64,000 nt of DNA, from the NCBI GenBank assembly GCA_013823985.1, contig PNNB01000056.1, positions 124,001 to 188,000 on the forward strand, written 5' to 3'. This DNA comes from Sphingopyxis sp. (GTDB lineage Bacteria; Pseudomonadota; Alphaproteobacteria; Sphingomonadales; Sphingomonadaceae). The notes beneath the pieces were generated by a model. That model saw only the letters and a program-made list of their open reading frames with translations. It ran no database searches and was not told the origin of the DNA. The translations under genes were made by a program, and so were the position numbers. Shown piece by piece: positions 33,311 through 42,425 of the stretch; position 1 is the first letter of the stretch, and every line of letters starts with the position of its first letter.

Positions 33311-35929
33311 ATGACCCCATCCTCCTCCCGGTTCGTCAATATCGGCGAACGCACCAACGTTACTGGCAGCGCCAAGTTCAAGAAGCTCATTCTTTCCGGC
33401 GATTATGAGGCTGCCGTAGAGGTGGCGCGCGATCAGGTCGAAAATGGCGCGCAAATCATCGACATCAATATGGATGAAGGTTTGCTCGACGCGCATGAGG
33501 CGATGACGACCTTCATCAAGCGGATCGCCGCCGAACCCGATATTGCGCGTGTGCCGTTGATGATCGACAGTTCGAAATGGAGCGTTATCGAGGCGGGCCT
33601 GAAATGCGTTTCGGGTAAACCCATCGTCAATTCCATCTCGATGAAGGAAGGCGAAGACCAGTTTCTGCAGCATGCCCGCCTTTGTATGGCCTATGGCGCC
33701 GCTGTCGTGGTGATGGCTTTTGACGAAAAGGGCCAAGCCGACACCAAAGAGCGTAAGGTGGAAATCTGCAAACGTGCGTACGACCTTTTGGTCGGCATCG
33801 GCTTTCCGCCCGAAGATATCATTTTCGACCCCAATATCTTTGCGGTCGCCACCGGCATTGAAGAGCATAATAATTACGGTGTCGACTTTATCGAAGCGGT
33901 CAGAGAGCTCCGCATATTGTGTCCGCATGCCCATTATTCGGGCGGTCTGTCCAACCTATCCTTTTCCTTCCGAGGTAATGAACCTGTCCGCCGGGCGATG
34001 CATTCCATCTTCCTCTACCATGCAATTCCCGCCGGTTTGGATATGGCTATCGTTAACGCCGGGCAGCTCGATATTTATGACGATATCGATCCGGAACTGC
34101 GGTTGGCGTGCGAGGATGTGATCCTGAACAAGGATGCCGATGCGACCGAACGGCTGATTACACTAGCCGAAAAATATCGTGGTACGGACGTCGCGCAGGA
34201 AAAGGCCGAAGCTGAATGGCGTGGCTGGCCGGTTACGAAACGGCTGGAACATGCGTTGGTCAAAGGGATCGATGCGCATATCGTAGACGACACCGAAGAG
34301 GCGCGGCTCGCGATCAAGCAGGCCGGCGGACGTCCGATCGAGGTGATCGAAGGTCCTCTCATGGACGGCATGAACGTCGTCGGCGATCTGTTCGGGTCCG
34401 GGAAGATGTTCCTGCCGCAGGTCGTCAAATCGGCGCGTGTCATGAAAAAGGCCGTGGCGCATCTCTTTCCCTATATCGAGGCGGAGAAGGACGAGAATTC
34501 CAAGGGCAAAGGCAAGATCATCATGGCGACCGTAAAGGGTGACGTCCATGATATCGGCAAGAATATCGTCGGCGTGGTGCTGCAATGCAACGGGTTCGAG
34601 ATTGTCGATCTGGGGGTCATGGTGCCCTGGTCCGAGATTCTGAAATCTGCCGTCGAGAATGATGCCGACATGATCGGATTGTCCGGATTGATCACCCCGT
34701 CGCTGGACGAGATGGTGACCGTCGCCGAAGAAATGCAGAAGGCTGGAATGACGATGCCGCTGATGATTGGCGGGGCGACGACATCCAAGACCCACACTGC
34801 GCTGCGTATCGAGCCTGTCTATTCCGGCCCGGTTATTCATGTCCTCGACGCCTCCCGCGCCGTAGGTGTGGCGGGGACTTTGGTCAGCGACACCATGGCC
34901 GAAAAGTTCGTTGCGGAAACCCGCGCCGAATATAGCCATATCCGCGATGCGCGTGCAGGCAAGACCGCCAAGCCCTTGGCGACGCTGGATGAAGCCCGCG
35001 CCAACGGCTTTGAAATGGACGAAAGTCTGAAGCCGGCCCCCCCACTCCAACCCGGCGTCCATGTCTTTGATGACTGGGATCTTGCGGATCTGCGGGACTA
35101 TATAGACTGGACCCCCTTCTTTCGGGCGTGGGAACTGCACGGTACCTATCCGTCGATCTTGACCGATGACGTCGTCGGTGAAAGCGCGACCAACTTGTTC
35201 AAAGACGCCCAAGCCATGCTGGATCGCATCATCAATGAAAAATGGTTGCGGGCAAAGGGTGTCGCCGGGCTGTGGCCCTGTTGGCGCGATGGCGACGATG
35301 TCGTCGTATATTGCGAAAACACCGAAGAGCATATCCGCCTGCCGTTCCTGCGGCAGCAAATTGCCAAGCGGGAAGGCAAGGCCAATATGTGCCTCGCGGA
35401 TTTCATCAGCCCGGACGGCGACTGGATCGGCGGCTTTGCGGTGACGACCGGTCATGGTATCGGCGCGAAGCTTGCCGAATTCAAAGCGCATATCGACGAT
35501 TATTCCGACATCATGCTGAAGGCGCTCGCAGACCGGCTGGCCGAGGCATTTGCCGAGCGGATGCACCAGCATGTTCGTAAGGACTTATGGGGCTATGCGC
35601 CGGACGAGCAGTTGACGAACGAGGCGCTGGTGCGTGAGGAATATCGCGGTATTCGCCCGGCTCCGGGTTATCCGGCATGCCCCGACCACAGTCTCAAGCC
35701 GATCTTGTTCGACCTGCTCGATGCAACGCACAAGACCGGCATCACGCTGACCGAAAGCTTCGCGATGTTGCCGACAGCAGCCGTGAGCGGCTTTTACTTC
35801 GGTCATCCGCAAGCCGAATATTTTGGCGTTGCGCGGATCGGCGAAGATCAGGTGACCGAATATGCCGCGCGCCGCGGTGTCGATATGGAAACGGCGACAC
35901 GCTGGTTGCGGCCCAACCTCAATATCTAA
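33311..35929 (+). CDS. metH: Methionine synthase, pterin/cobalamin/reactivation part (split MetH)
   Basis: The 872-residue protein carries the remaining MetH modules. The pterin-binding domain spans about residues 1-280 ([13 protein letters not shown] at the start). The cobalamin cap and B12 domains span about 300-550, with the B12-ligand motif [11 protein letters not shown] near 412. The SAM-dependent reactivation domain spans about 580-870 and contains [17 protein letters not shown] family sequence near 820. It moves the methyl group from methyl-THF to cob(I)alamin and on to homocysteine bound by the upstream subunit. A GC-rich hairpin follows at 35934-35960. Confidence 0.96.
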   Translation: MTPSSSRFVNIGERTNVTGSAKFKKLILSGDYEAAVEVARDQVENGAQIIDINMDEGLLDAHEAMTTFIKRIAAEPDIARVPLMIDSSKWSVIEAGLKCVSGKPIVNSISMKEGEDQFLQHARLCMAYGAAVVVMAFDEKGQADTKERKVEICKRAYDLLVGIGFPPEDIIFDPNIFAVATGIEEHNNYGVDFIEAVRELRILCPHAHYSGGLSNLSFSFRGNEPVRRAMHSIFLYHAIPAGLDMAIVNAGQLDIYDDIDPELRLACEDVILNKDADATERLITLAEKYRGTDVAQEKAEAEWRGWPVTKRLEHALVKGIDAHIVDDTEEARLAIKQAGGRPIEVIEGPLMDGMNVVGDLFGSGKMFLPQVVKSARVMKKAVAHLFPYIEAEKDENSKGKGKIIMATVKGDVHDIGKNIVGVVLQCNGFEIVDLGVMVPWSEILKSAVENDADMIGLSGLITPSLDEMVTVAEEMQKAGMTMPLMIGGATTSKTHTALRIEPVYSGPVIHVLDASRAVGVAGTLVSDTMAEKFVAETRAEYSHIRDARAGKTAKPLATLDEARANGFEMDESLKPAPPLQPGVHVFDDWDLADLRDYIDWTPFFRAWELHGTYPSILTDDVVGESATNLFKDAQAMLDRIINEKWLRAKGVAGLWPCWRDGDDVVVYCENTEEHIRLPFLRQQIAKREGKANMCLADFISPDGDWIGGFAVTTGHGIGAKLAEFKAHIDDYSDIMLKALADRLAEAFAERMHQHVRKDLWGYAPDEQLTNEALVREEYRGIRPAPGYPACPDHSLKPILFDLLDATHKTGITLTESFAMLPTAAVSGFYFGHPQAEYFGVARIGEDQVTEYAARRGVDMETATRWLRPNLNI

Positions 35930-35933
35930 GGGT

Positions 35934-35960
35934 GGCGCTGTCCCCCAAAGGGACGGCGCC
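35934..35960 (+). terminator. GC-rich hairpin after metH, without U-run
   Basis: GGCGCTGTCCC and GGGACGGCGCC pair over 11 positions with one G-U pair and a 5-base loop, four bases after the metH stop. No T-run follows, so it may act as an RNA 3'-end stabiliser or a weak terminator. Confidence 0.55.
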
Positions 35961-36019
35961 CCGCCGCTTTGGTTAACCCGCTGGTTCAGCGGTGCCGTCT
36001 CGGATATTAGTCATAGGCT

Positions 36020-36952
36020 ATGCGAAAAACCCAGCTTCTGCTCATCAGCCTCCTCTTCGCGGTGCCAGCCACTGCCCAGTCGTCCGCTCCGTTCCAAAAT
36101 GCCGAGACCGGCCGAAGCTACACTACCTTGCAAAAGGCGGTGGATTCGATCGGGGATGATGACGGGACCATCATCGTGGCACCGGGCACGTACCGGCAAT
36201 GCGCTATCCAGACGGTCGGCGTCATCGCGTTCCGCGCGACGGTTCCGGGACAAGTCGTATTTGACGGCACCACCTGTGAAGGAAAGGCCGCACTGGTTTT
36301 GCGCGGGCAGGCCGCAAGTGTCGACGGCATTATCTTCCAGAACATGCGCGTGCCCGACGCCAATGGTGCCGGAATTCGGCTGGAAAAAGGCGATCTGACC
36401 GTCACTCGCGCCATCTTCCGGAATAGCGAGCAGGGCATATTGACCGCAGAGGATCGTGCCGGTTCCATCCGCATCGATCAGTCGACTTTTTCAGGGCTGG
36501 GTCGCTGCGACAGGGGACTGAGCTGCGCGCACAGCATTTACATTGGCGGCTATGGCTCGCTAACCGTGACCAACAGCCGGTTCGAACGTGGAAATGGCGG
36601 CCATTATGTCAAAAGCCGGGCGGCGAGGGTGACGATCAGCGACAATGCCTTTGACGATACGCGCGGAAAAGAAACCAATTACATGATCGACCTCCCCAAC
36701 GGGGCAACCGGCAGCATCATCCGCAACATCTTTGTGCAAGGCGCGAGCAAGGAAAATTATAGTGCCTTCATCACCGTCGCGCCCGAAGGCCGTCAGCAAA
36801 CGAGTGCTGGTCTTGCTATCAACGCCAATGAAGCCAGCATCGCCCCCGGCGTAGACCGTCAAACAACCTTCCTCGCCGATTGGTCGGGCGACCGGATTGC
36901 CTTGGGCGGCAATCGTCTGGGACGTGGTCTGAAACCGTTCGAACGCCGCTAG
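36020..36952 (+). CDS. Secreted right-handed beta-helix repeat protein
   Basis: The 310-residue protein has a signal peptide (LLLISLLFAVPATAQSS, cleavage near residue 19). The opening YTTLQKAVDSIGDDDGTIIVAPGTY near residue 34 is shared by DUF1565/pectate-lyase-like beta-helices. Coil turns follow (DGIIFQNMRV, LTVTRAIFRNSE, LTVTNSRFERG). It is probably periplasmic or exported and may bind or cut polysaccharide. No catalytic site is evident. It is unrelated in context to the beta-helix at 11.5-13.1 kb and is GC-rich. Confidence 0.82.
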   Translation: MRKTQLLLISLLFAVPATAQSSAPFQNAETGRSYTTLQKAVDSIGDDDGTIIVAPGTYRQCAIQTVGVIAFRATVPGQVVFDGTTCEGKAALVLRGQAASVDGIIFQNMRVPDANGAGIRLEKGDLTVTRAIFRNSEQGILTAEDRAGSIRIDQSTFSGLGRCDRGLSCAHSIYIGGYGSLTVTNSRFERGNGGHYVKSRAARVTISDNAFDDTRGKETNYMIDLPNGATGSIIRNIFVQGASKENYSAFITVAPEGRQQTSAGLAINANEASIAPGVDRQTTFLADWSGDRIALGGNRLGRGLKPFERR

Positions 36953-36966
36953 GACCTGACCCTAGG

Positions 36967-37025
36967 TTTAAGGATACAAAAGATACGCAAACGCGGCGCG
37001 AAACTGTATCCTTTGTTGCCTTAAA
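36967..37025. repeat. Imperfect 20-bp inverted repeat
   Basis: Arms at 36967-36986 and 37006-37025 match at 17 of 20 positions (core TTTAAGG and GATAC) around a 19-base spacer. The repeat lies between two convergent genes. No T-run follows, so it is not a classical terminator. Confidence 0.5.
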
Positions 37026-37180
37026 TTAACGATGGATTTCGGTCAGCTCATCAGGATTATCGACAGTTCAAAGAGCCGCGCCAAGCTCGTTAAGCTGGCG
37101 CGATCCTGTTCCTAAATCATATCCTACATTGCAACCTGGGTTGATGGTGCGGCCGCCCCGCATAGCGCAATGGAAGCGCC

Positions 37181-38917
37181 TTACCGTCCCTGTGCGCGCC
37201 ACCTGCGGACGACACGTTCCAGTATCTCGCTTTCGCCGCCGGTTTCCTGCCACAATTGGCTGAACAGCGGATCTTCGGATGCCGGACGCTTTTCCTCTTC
37301 CAGATTGTCGAGGGCGACGCGGATGGGGATGCTGACACCTTCACCGCAGATAATGCATTCGCGGTTACGCAATGCCGGGATGGAATCCAGAAAGCCGCGT
37401 GCACCTTCGGGCATGGCGGCGCGGACGAAGGCTTGGTCGCGGTCGTTGTTCAAGCGCATCGAGATGATGGTGCCGCACTGCGACAGCACGCCTTCGGCCA
37501 AGTCGGACGGACGCTGCGTGATGAGGCCCAGCGACACGCCATATTTACGGCCTTCCTTCGCGATACGTTCCAGGATTGAGCGTACAGCGCTGGCCTTGGA
37601 TACGCGGTCCGAAGGAATGTACCGGTGGGCTTCTTCACATACCAGCAGGATCGGGCGCTGCGGTTCGTTGCGCGACCAGATGGCATAGTCAAAAACAAGA
37701 CGCGACAGGACCGCGACCACAGTTGATGTAATGTCGGACGGAACGCCCGACACGTCGATGATCGAGATGGGCTTACCGCCCGACGGCAGACGAAAAATCT
37801 TGCCGACGAAATCGGCCATGGTGTCACCAACCAGCATGCCGGAGAACATGAAGTTGTAGCGCGGATCAGCCTTGAGCTCTTCGATCTTGCCCTTCAGGCG
37901 CATGAAAGGTGCGCTGTTTGTGGCTTTGTCCAATTTGCCCATTTCGGTCTGGATGATGTTGGTCAGATCCGACAGCAGATAGGGGATTGGCGCATCGACC
38001 GTCAGCTTGCCGATGCTTTCGGCAATGCGGTTTTTCGAACGGGCCTGCAGCAGGCAGCGGGCCAGAATGTCGCTGTCAATTTGCCGGTCATCGCCGGACG
38101 AGGTGATGAATACTTCACAATGTTCAGCAAAGTTCATCATCCAATAGGGCATGGCAAGGTTGTTGACGTCGAATAGCGCGCCATTGCTCTTGAACGCGGC
38201 GGAATATTCGCCGTGCGGGTCGATCATGACGATATGGCCTTCGGGCGCGATATCGCAAATCTTGTGCAGGATCAGGGCTGCGCTGGTGGACTTACCGGTA
38301 CCGGTCGACCCCAGAAGCGCAAAATGCTTGCCGAGCATCGCGTCGACATACAGCGCGCCGCGAATATCCTTGGTCGGGAAAACGGTGCCGATTTCCACAT
38401 GGGCACGCGCATCGGCAGCATACACCTGCTTCATGTCCGAACTGGACACGGCATACACCTCGCTGCCCGGGACCGGATAGCGGGTCACACCACGGCGGAA
38501 GTTGTAGATTTTGCCGGTCAGCTTTTCTTCATCGCCTTCGCCCAGAAAATCCACCGCGGCCATGATAACGCCCTGCTCGCGCTCGTGCAGTTTCTGGGTC
38601 CGGATACTCGCCAACAGCCAAGTGCTGCCAACGCGGATCTTGATCTGGCTGCCGACCTGTCCAGCCATCGCGATGCTGGGATCGCTGTGCGTCATAAGTT
38701 CATTCAGCACAGCGGAATCCAGTGTGACTTGCGAACTTGACCCAGCGATTTCCATCACGAAGCCGATATGGTGCAATGCGGGACCGCTCGTCTGAACGTG
38801 CGTAGCTGCCTCACGGGCTGCCGGTGCCATCGCGACCGGGCCTGCTTGCGTTGTCGACATGCCCCCGCTGTCTAGGGGTTGCGCCGATGAGAACTGGTGA
38901 TTTCCGCTAATATCCAT
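37181..38917 (-). CDS. HerA-family (DUF87) motor ATPase
   Basis: The 578-residue protein has a Walker A LGSTGTGKSTSAA near residue 205, MIDPHGEYSAAF near 235 (HerA barrel/DUF87 region), a Walker B ILLVCEEAHRY near 440 and an arginine/sensor segment LGLITQRPSDL near 480. HerA proteins are hexameric DNA translocases, classically paired with the NurA nuclease; bacterial homologues also work with other nuclease partners. None is adjacent here. The start at 38917 has AAAGGG about 12 bases upstream; the frame continues to 39022 but without supporting signals. An 18-bp inverted repeat lies in the promoter region. Confidence 0.9.
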   Translation of the reverse strand: MDISGNHQFSSAQPLDSGGMSTTQAGPVAMAPAAREAATHVQTSGPALHHIGFVMEIAGSSSQVTLDSAVLNELMTHSDPSIAMAGQVGSQIKIRVGSTWLLASIRTQKLHEREQGVIMAAVDFLGEGDEEKLTGKIYNFRRGVTRYPVPGSEVYAVSSSDMKQVYAADARAHVEIGTVFPTKDIRGALYVDAMLGKHFALLGSTGTGKSTSAALILHKICDIAPEGHIVMIDPHGEYSAAFKSNGALFDVNNLAMPYWMMNFAEHCEVFITSSGDDRQIDSDILARCLLQARSKNRIAESIGKLTVDAPIPYLLSDLTNIIQTEMGKLDKATNSAPFMRLKGKIEELKADPRYNFMFSGMLVGDTMADFVGKIFRLPSGGKPISIIDVSGVPSDITSTVVAVLSRLVFDYAIWSRNEPQRPILLVCEEAHRYIPSDRVSKASAVRSILERIAKEGRKYGVSLGLITQRPSDLAEGVLSQCGTIISMRLNNDRDQAFVRAAMPEGARGFLDSIPALRNRECIICGEGVSIPIRVALDNLEEEKRPASEDPLFSQLWQETGGESEILERVVRRWRAQGR

Positions 38918-38960
38918 GGTCGAACTGCCCTTTATGATCGGGCCGACTGTAGAGTTAGAA

Positions 38961-38978
38961 AGTAAACATATATTTACT
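38961..38978. promoter_or_regulatory. AT-rich inverted repeat upstream of the HerA-type gene
   Basis: AGTAAA and TTTACT flank CATATA, 44-61 bases upstream of the start codon. The local DNA is AT-rich amid GC-rich surroundings, which fits an operator or promoter. Confidence 0.5.
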
Positions 38979-39021
38979 ATCGGGCCCCGCTCTTTTTGCG
39001 GTTTCCACCAAATACGGGGCA

Positions 39022-39786
39022 TTAGAGGCGTTGGAAGATATACCCCGCAAACCAGCCCAGCAGCAGCGACACCAATACCGCCATGGCTCCGTAGAATAGG
39101 GAATAGTCCTGAGCCAATATGGTGACCAGCTGTTCAAATCCGGTCTTGCGCACACGCACCTCGACATTGTCATCGGCCACGATCACACGCCCGTTCCGGA
39201 TCAATAGCGTTTCGGCGACATAGGTGCCGACCGGAACACTGGATGGAATTTTCAGACGGGCACGATAGAGCACCTGATCGGTGATTTCGACCGATCCTGC
39301 TTCCTGCAGAAATAGCCCGTTGCGCTGCTTCAGGTCGACAAGCCCATTGCTGAACCGGCGCTGCTCCTTCGCATCCACTTCGCCGCTGGGGGACAGTTGC
39401 AGATTGTCGAGGCCCAATTCGTAAATGGCCGCTGTTTTGCTGTCGACTATGTTCCGCAGGGGACGGGAGGAGGCAATGGCGTAGTAGACCGGAACCGACC
39501 GGAAATCGCTGCTATCCGCGTTAATCCAGATGCCGGCGATTTTCTGTTTTTCACGCAAGGTGATCGGGCGTGCCGGGCCGCGTAACACGATCGCGACATC
39601 GACCTGGCCTTCGGGTGCAACGCCGCGTGGATAGATGATCGCCCCGAAAAGCAGCAATTCCGCCCCGGTAAACCCGGACTGGATGTTGATCTGTCGCTGC
39701 GACACATCGGGGACCAATTTGGGCACCGCCTGCGCCGAAAGCGACAGGGGCAGAAACATCATCGCTAGCGCCACGATCCATTTCAT
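39022..39786 (-). CDS. TIGR02186/Alph_Pro_TM family membrane protein
   Basis: The 254-residue protein has a signal peptide (LSLSAQA, cleavage near residue 19), a beta-rich periplasmic domain and a single C-terminal transmembrane helix (MAVLVSLLLGWFAGYIF near 230-248). The opening VPDVSQRQINIQSGFTGAE and LLFGAIIYPRG are typical of this alphaproteobacterial family, whose function is unknown. It overlaps the TauE/SafE-type transporter gene by four bases. That pairing is common and suggests the protein assists anion or sulfite export. Confidence 0.88.
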   Translation of the reverse strand: MKWIVALAMMFLPLSLSAQAVPKLVPDVSQRQINIQSGFTGAELLLFGAIIYPRGVAPEGQVDVAIVLRGPARPITLREKQKIAGIWINADSSDFRSVPVYYAIASSRPLRNIVDSKTAAIYELGLDNLQLSPSGEVDAKEQRRFSNGLVDLKQRNGLFLQEAGSVEITDQVLYRARLKIPSSVPVGTYVAETLLIRNGRVIVADDNVEVRVRKTGFEQLVTILAQDYSLFYGAMAVLVSLLLGWFAGYIFQRL

Positions 39787-40697
39787 AGCGCCTGCACCGT
39801 ATAGATTTCATCGGGCCGCCAGCCGAGGCCCAACGCCATCCGCAGCGCGACAAGCAAGACGATCGCTGCCAGCAATAGCCGGAGATAATCAGGCCGCATC
39901 CTCTGTGCCAGACGCGCACCGATCTGTGCGCCGGTGACGCTGCCGATCAACAAAAAGACAGCCAACACGATATCCACCGCTTTGGTGGTCAGGCTGTGCA
40001 TCATCGTTGACGCCATGGTGACGAACAATATCTGGAACAGCGATGTGCCGACCACCACCTGTGCCCCCATGCCCAGCAGATAGAGCATCGCAGGAACCAT
40101 GATAAAGCCGCCGCCCACGCCGAGCAGCATCGTCATGATGCCGGTGACAAAGCCCAAGATCAGCGGGGCGAGCGGCGATATATAGAGACCCGAACGGTAA
40201 AAGCGCCACCGCATCGGCAGGCTGGCGACGAGCGGATGGTGGCGGCGTTTGGCGGCGGGGCGCGGCTTGCCCGCACGAACCGCCAGCACGCTACCCAGGC
40301 TTTCCTTTGCCATCAGTCCGCCGATGCTGCCTAGCATGACCACATAGAGAATATTGATAACCGTATCGATTTGTCCAAGGGCCTCCAAAATCTCGAATAT
40401 TGCTGCGCCCGCGGCTGTTCCGAACATGCCGCCGACCACAAGCACGGCGCCCATCTGGAAGTCGACACCGCCACGCTTCATATGCGCGAAGACACCCGAA
40501 ACACTTGCTCCTGTAACCTGCGTCGACGCTGATGCGGCCGCGACCGTGGGTGGAATGCCGTAAAAAATCAGCAGCGGCGTGGTCAGGAAACCTCCGCCAA
40601 CGCCGAACATTCCCGATAACATGCCGACCGCACCACCCAGCAGGATGATGACGAGGGCATTGACGGACAAATTGGCGATGGGAAGGTAGATATCCAT
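39783..40697 (-). CDS. TauE/SafE-family anion exporter
   Basis: The 304-residue polytopic protein has two internal repeats of the family signature: VGMLSGMFGVGGGFLTTPLL near residue 24 and GFVTGIMTMLLGVGGGFIMV near 185, with about eight helices. TauE/SafE proteins export sulfite, sulfoacetate or other organic anions. It is the first gene of a leftward pair with the TIGR02186 protein. Substrate is not predictable. Confidence 0.93.
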   Translation of the reverse strand: MDIYLPIANLSVNALVIILLGGAVGMLSGMFGVGGGFLTTPLLIFYGIPPTVAAASASTQVTGASVSGVFAHMKRGGVDFQMGAVLVVGGMFGTAAGAAIFEILEALGQIDTVINILYVVMLGSIGGLMAKESLGSVLAVRAGKPRPAAKRRHHPLVASLPMRWRFYRSGLYISPLAPLILGFVTGIMTMLLGVGGGFIMVPAMLYLLGMGAQVVVGTSLFQILFVTMASTMMHSLTTKAVDIVLAVFLLIGSVTGAQIGARLAQRMRPDYLRLLLAAIVLLVALRMALGLGWRPDEIYTVQAL

Positions 40698-41204
40698 GTG
40701 TGATGGCCGGACCCTAACCCGTTTTGGACCGGGGATAAAGACCGCCGCTCAGAAACTGGTGGACAATGTCTTCGCGGGTCCGCTTGCAGGTGCAGCTTCG
40801 CCTGCAATGCGGAAGCGCCAATCGGCACTTAAGCGCAGGTTGGTTTTTGTGCTTGCGATGTCGGTGCGCACTGTAAGGCCGACATCAATCCGGAAAACGC
40901 CGCTTTTACCGCCACCCCACAGATGCGTTTGCTACATAATGCCGAGTTTGCGGAGGATTTCCTTTAACTTCAGATGTTGACCGACAAGGCAGAGGCATTG
41001 TTTCTGTCCACCCGTCAAATCAGCGTGTGAAGGAGAAGTAACATTGGTGATCCCGTTTTATAAAAATGGAGATGTTTCATCAGTTTACCCGTTGGAACCA
41101 TATTAAATATAGCTAAACAATGTAAAATCATGAAGGCAAGGAAATTGCGTGATGTCGGTCGACCGGCTTGCCAAGCAAGGGTGGGGATTGCATAGACATA
41201 GGCA
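40698..41204. other. 507-base intergenic region with a degraded LuxR-type fragment
   Basis: This is one of the longest stretches without an intact gene. It contains the LuxR-like remnant described separately and an AT-rich segment (about 41035-41130) before nhaA. A 94-codon plus-strand frame (40696-40980) overlaps the transporter start and resembles no protein. Confidence 0.55.
40932..41051 (-). pseudogene. LuxR-type helix-turn-helix remnant
   Basis: A minus-strand frame between two stops encodes about 39 residues, including LTGGQKQCLCLVGQHLKLKE and then ILRKLGIM. This follows the LuxR/GerE HTH consensus (LT.GQ..CL.LV..H...KEI.R.LGI), which in this group of regulators continues with SP.TVD. 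Here the frame stops at TAG (40932-40934) where that should begin. There is no start codon, and the sensor domain is absent. It is best read as the remains of a regulator gene. Confidence 0.55.
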
Positions 41205-42425
41205 GTGACAAAGCGCGATCCAAAGAGCAGCGGGCGCTCCGCCTTGCGCGAGTTTCTCGCCAGCGAAGCTGCCGGCGGGATTTTGCTGATGGCTGCGGCA
41301 GCGCTGGCAATGCTTGTCGCAAACTCGGCCTTTGCCGGGGATTATTTCCATCTCATCCACGCGGTTGTCGGCCCGGAACTGACGCCCAAATTGGGCCCTA
41401 TGACGGTCCATCTGTGGATCAATGATGGACTGATGGCGATCTTCTTCCTGCTGGTCGGTTTGGAAATCAAACGCGAATTTGTCGACGGGCACCTCGCGAC
41501 ATGGGCAGATCGCCGCTTGCCGGTTATCTCTGCTGCGGCCGGAATGATCGTCCCTGCGGCAATCTATCTCGGCTTTGCGGGAAGCGACCCGCAACTTGTG
41601 CGCGGCTGGGCGATACCGGCGGCGACGGATATCGCATTTGCCATCGGCGTGCTTGCCCTTCTCGGAAGCCGGGCGCCCGCTTCGCTCAAACTGTTTCTGA
41701 CGACCGTGGCGATTGTCGATGACATGGGCGCGGTGGCGATTATTGCGCTGTTCTATACCGCCGAGTTGAACCTTATGGCGCTTCTGGCCGCCTTCGTCCT
41801 GTGGCTGGCCATGCTGGCGCTCAACCGTCTCAAGGTAAATGCGCTCTGGCCCTATCTGATATTGGCGGCCTTGCTCTGGTACGCGACGCTGCTGTCTGGC
41901 GTGCATGCTACCATTGCCGGCGTTCTTGCGGCTTTCGCGATACCGTTCCGCCGGACATTAGCCGCACCCGATGCCGAGGATTCCGCCTTGCACCGGCTGG
42001 AAAATGCGCTGGCAAAGCCAGTCGCCTTCGCCATTGTGCCGATATTCGGCTTCGCCAATGCCGGTGTTTCACTGGAGGGCGTAACACTGGCCTCGCTCGT
42101 GGCGCCGCTGCCGTTGGGCATTGCCCTTGGGCTATTCGTCGGCAAGCAATTAGGAATTTTTGGCAGTGTGTGGCTGTCGGTTAAGCTGGGTATTGCCATA
42201 CGGCCAAAGGATGCAAACTGGACTCAGGTCTATGGTGTCGCCCTGCTGTGCGGTATCGGTTTTACGATGAGCCTGTTCATTGGTGGCCTTGCCTTTTCCG
42301 ATCCCACCCAAGGGGATGCGGTGAAAATCGGGGTGCTCATGGGCTCCCTCTTGTCGGCGCTTTGCGGATATGCCCTCTTGCGCCTTGCGGCCCCCCGTTT
42401 CAGGAAATCCGGAGAAAGTGAATGA
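41205..42425 (+). CDS. nhaA: Na+/H+ antiporter NhaA
   Basis: The 406-residue protein has about 12 membrane helices. The family's ion-binding aspartate pair is in VAIVDDMGAVAI (near residue 168), and AATDIAFAIGVLALLG precedes it. NhaA exchanges two H+ for one Na+ or Li+ at alkaline pH in the inner membrane. The start is GTG at 41205, with AGG close upstream. A weak Shine-Dalgarno and an AT-rich leader suggest regulated expression. It overlaps the next gene by four bases. Confidence 0.95.
   Translation: MTKRDPKSSGRSALREFLASEAAGGILLMAAAALAMLVANSAFAGDYFHLIHAVVGPELTPKLGPMTVHLWINDGLMAIFFLLVGLEIKREFVDGHLATWADRRLPVISAAAGMIVPAAIYLGFAGSDPQLVRGWAIPAATDIAFAIGVLALLGSRAPASLKLFLTTVAIVDDMGAVAIIALFYTAELNLMALLAAFVLWLAMLALNRLKVNALWPYLILAALLWYATLLSGVHATIAGVLAAFAIPFRRTLAAPDAEDSALHRLENALAKPVAFAIVPIFGFANAGVSLEGVTLASLVAPLPLGIALGLFVGKQLGIFGSVWLSVKLGIAIRPKDANWTQVYGVALLCGIGFTMSLFIGGLAFSDPTQGDAVKIGVLMGSLLSALCGYALLRLAAPRFRKSGESE

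Noticed and set aside
34163..35572. 469-codon minus-strand open frame inside metH
   Set aside because: It lies wholly antisense to the well-supported cobalamin and reactivation domains and has no recognisable domain. Long antisense frames are normal in GC-rich codon-biased genes.
40696..40980. 94-codon plus-strand frame upstream of nhaA
   Set aside because: Overlaps the start of the transporter gene and the LuxR-like remnant on the other strand; composition is random-looking.
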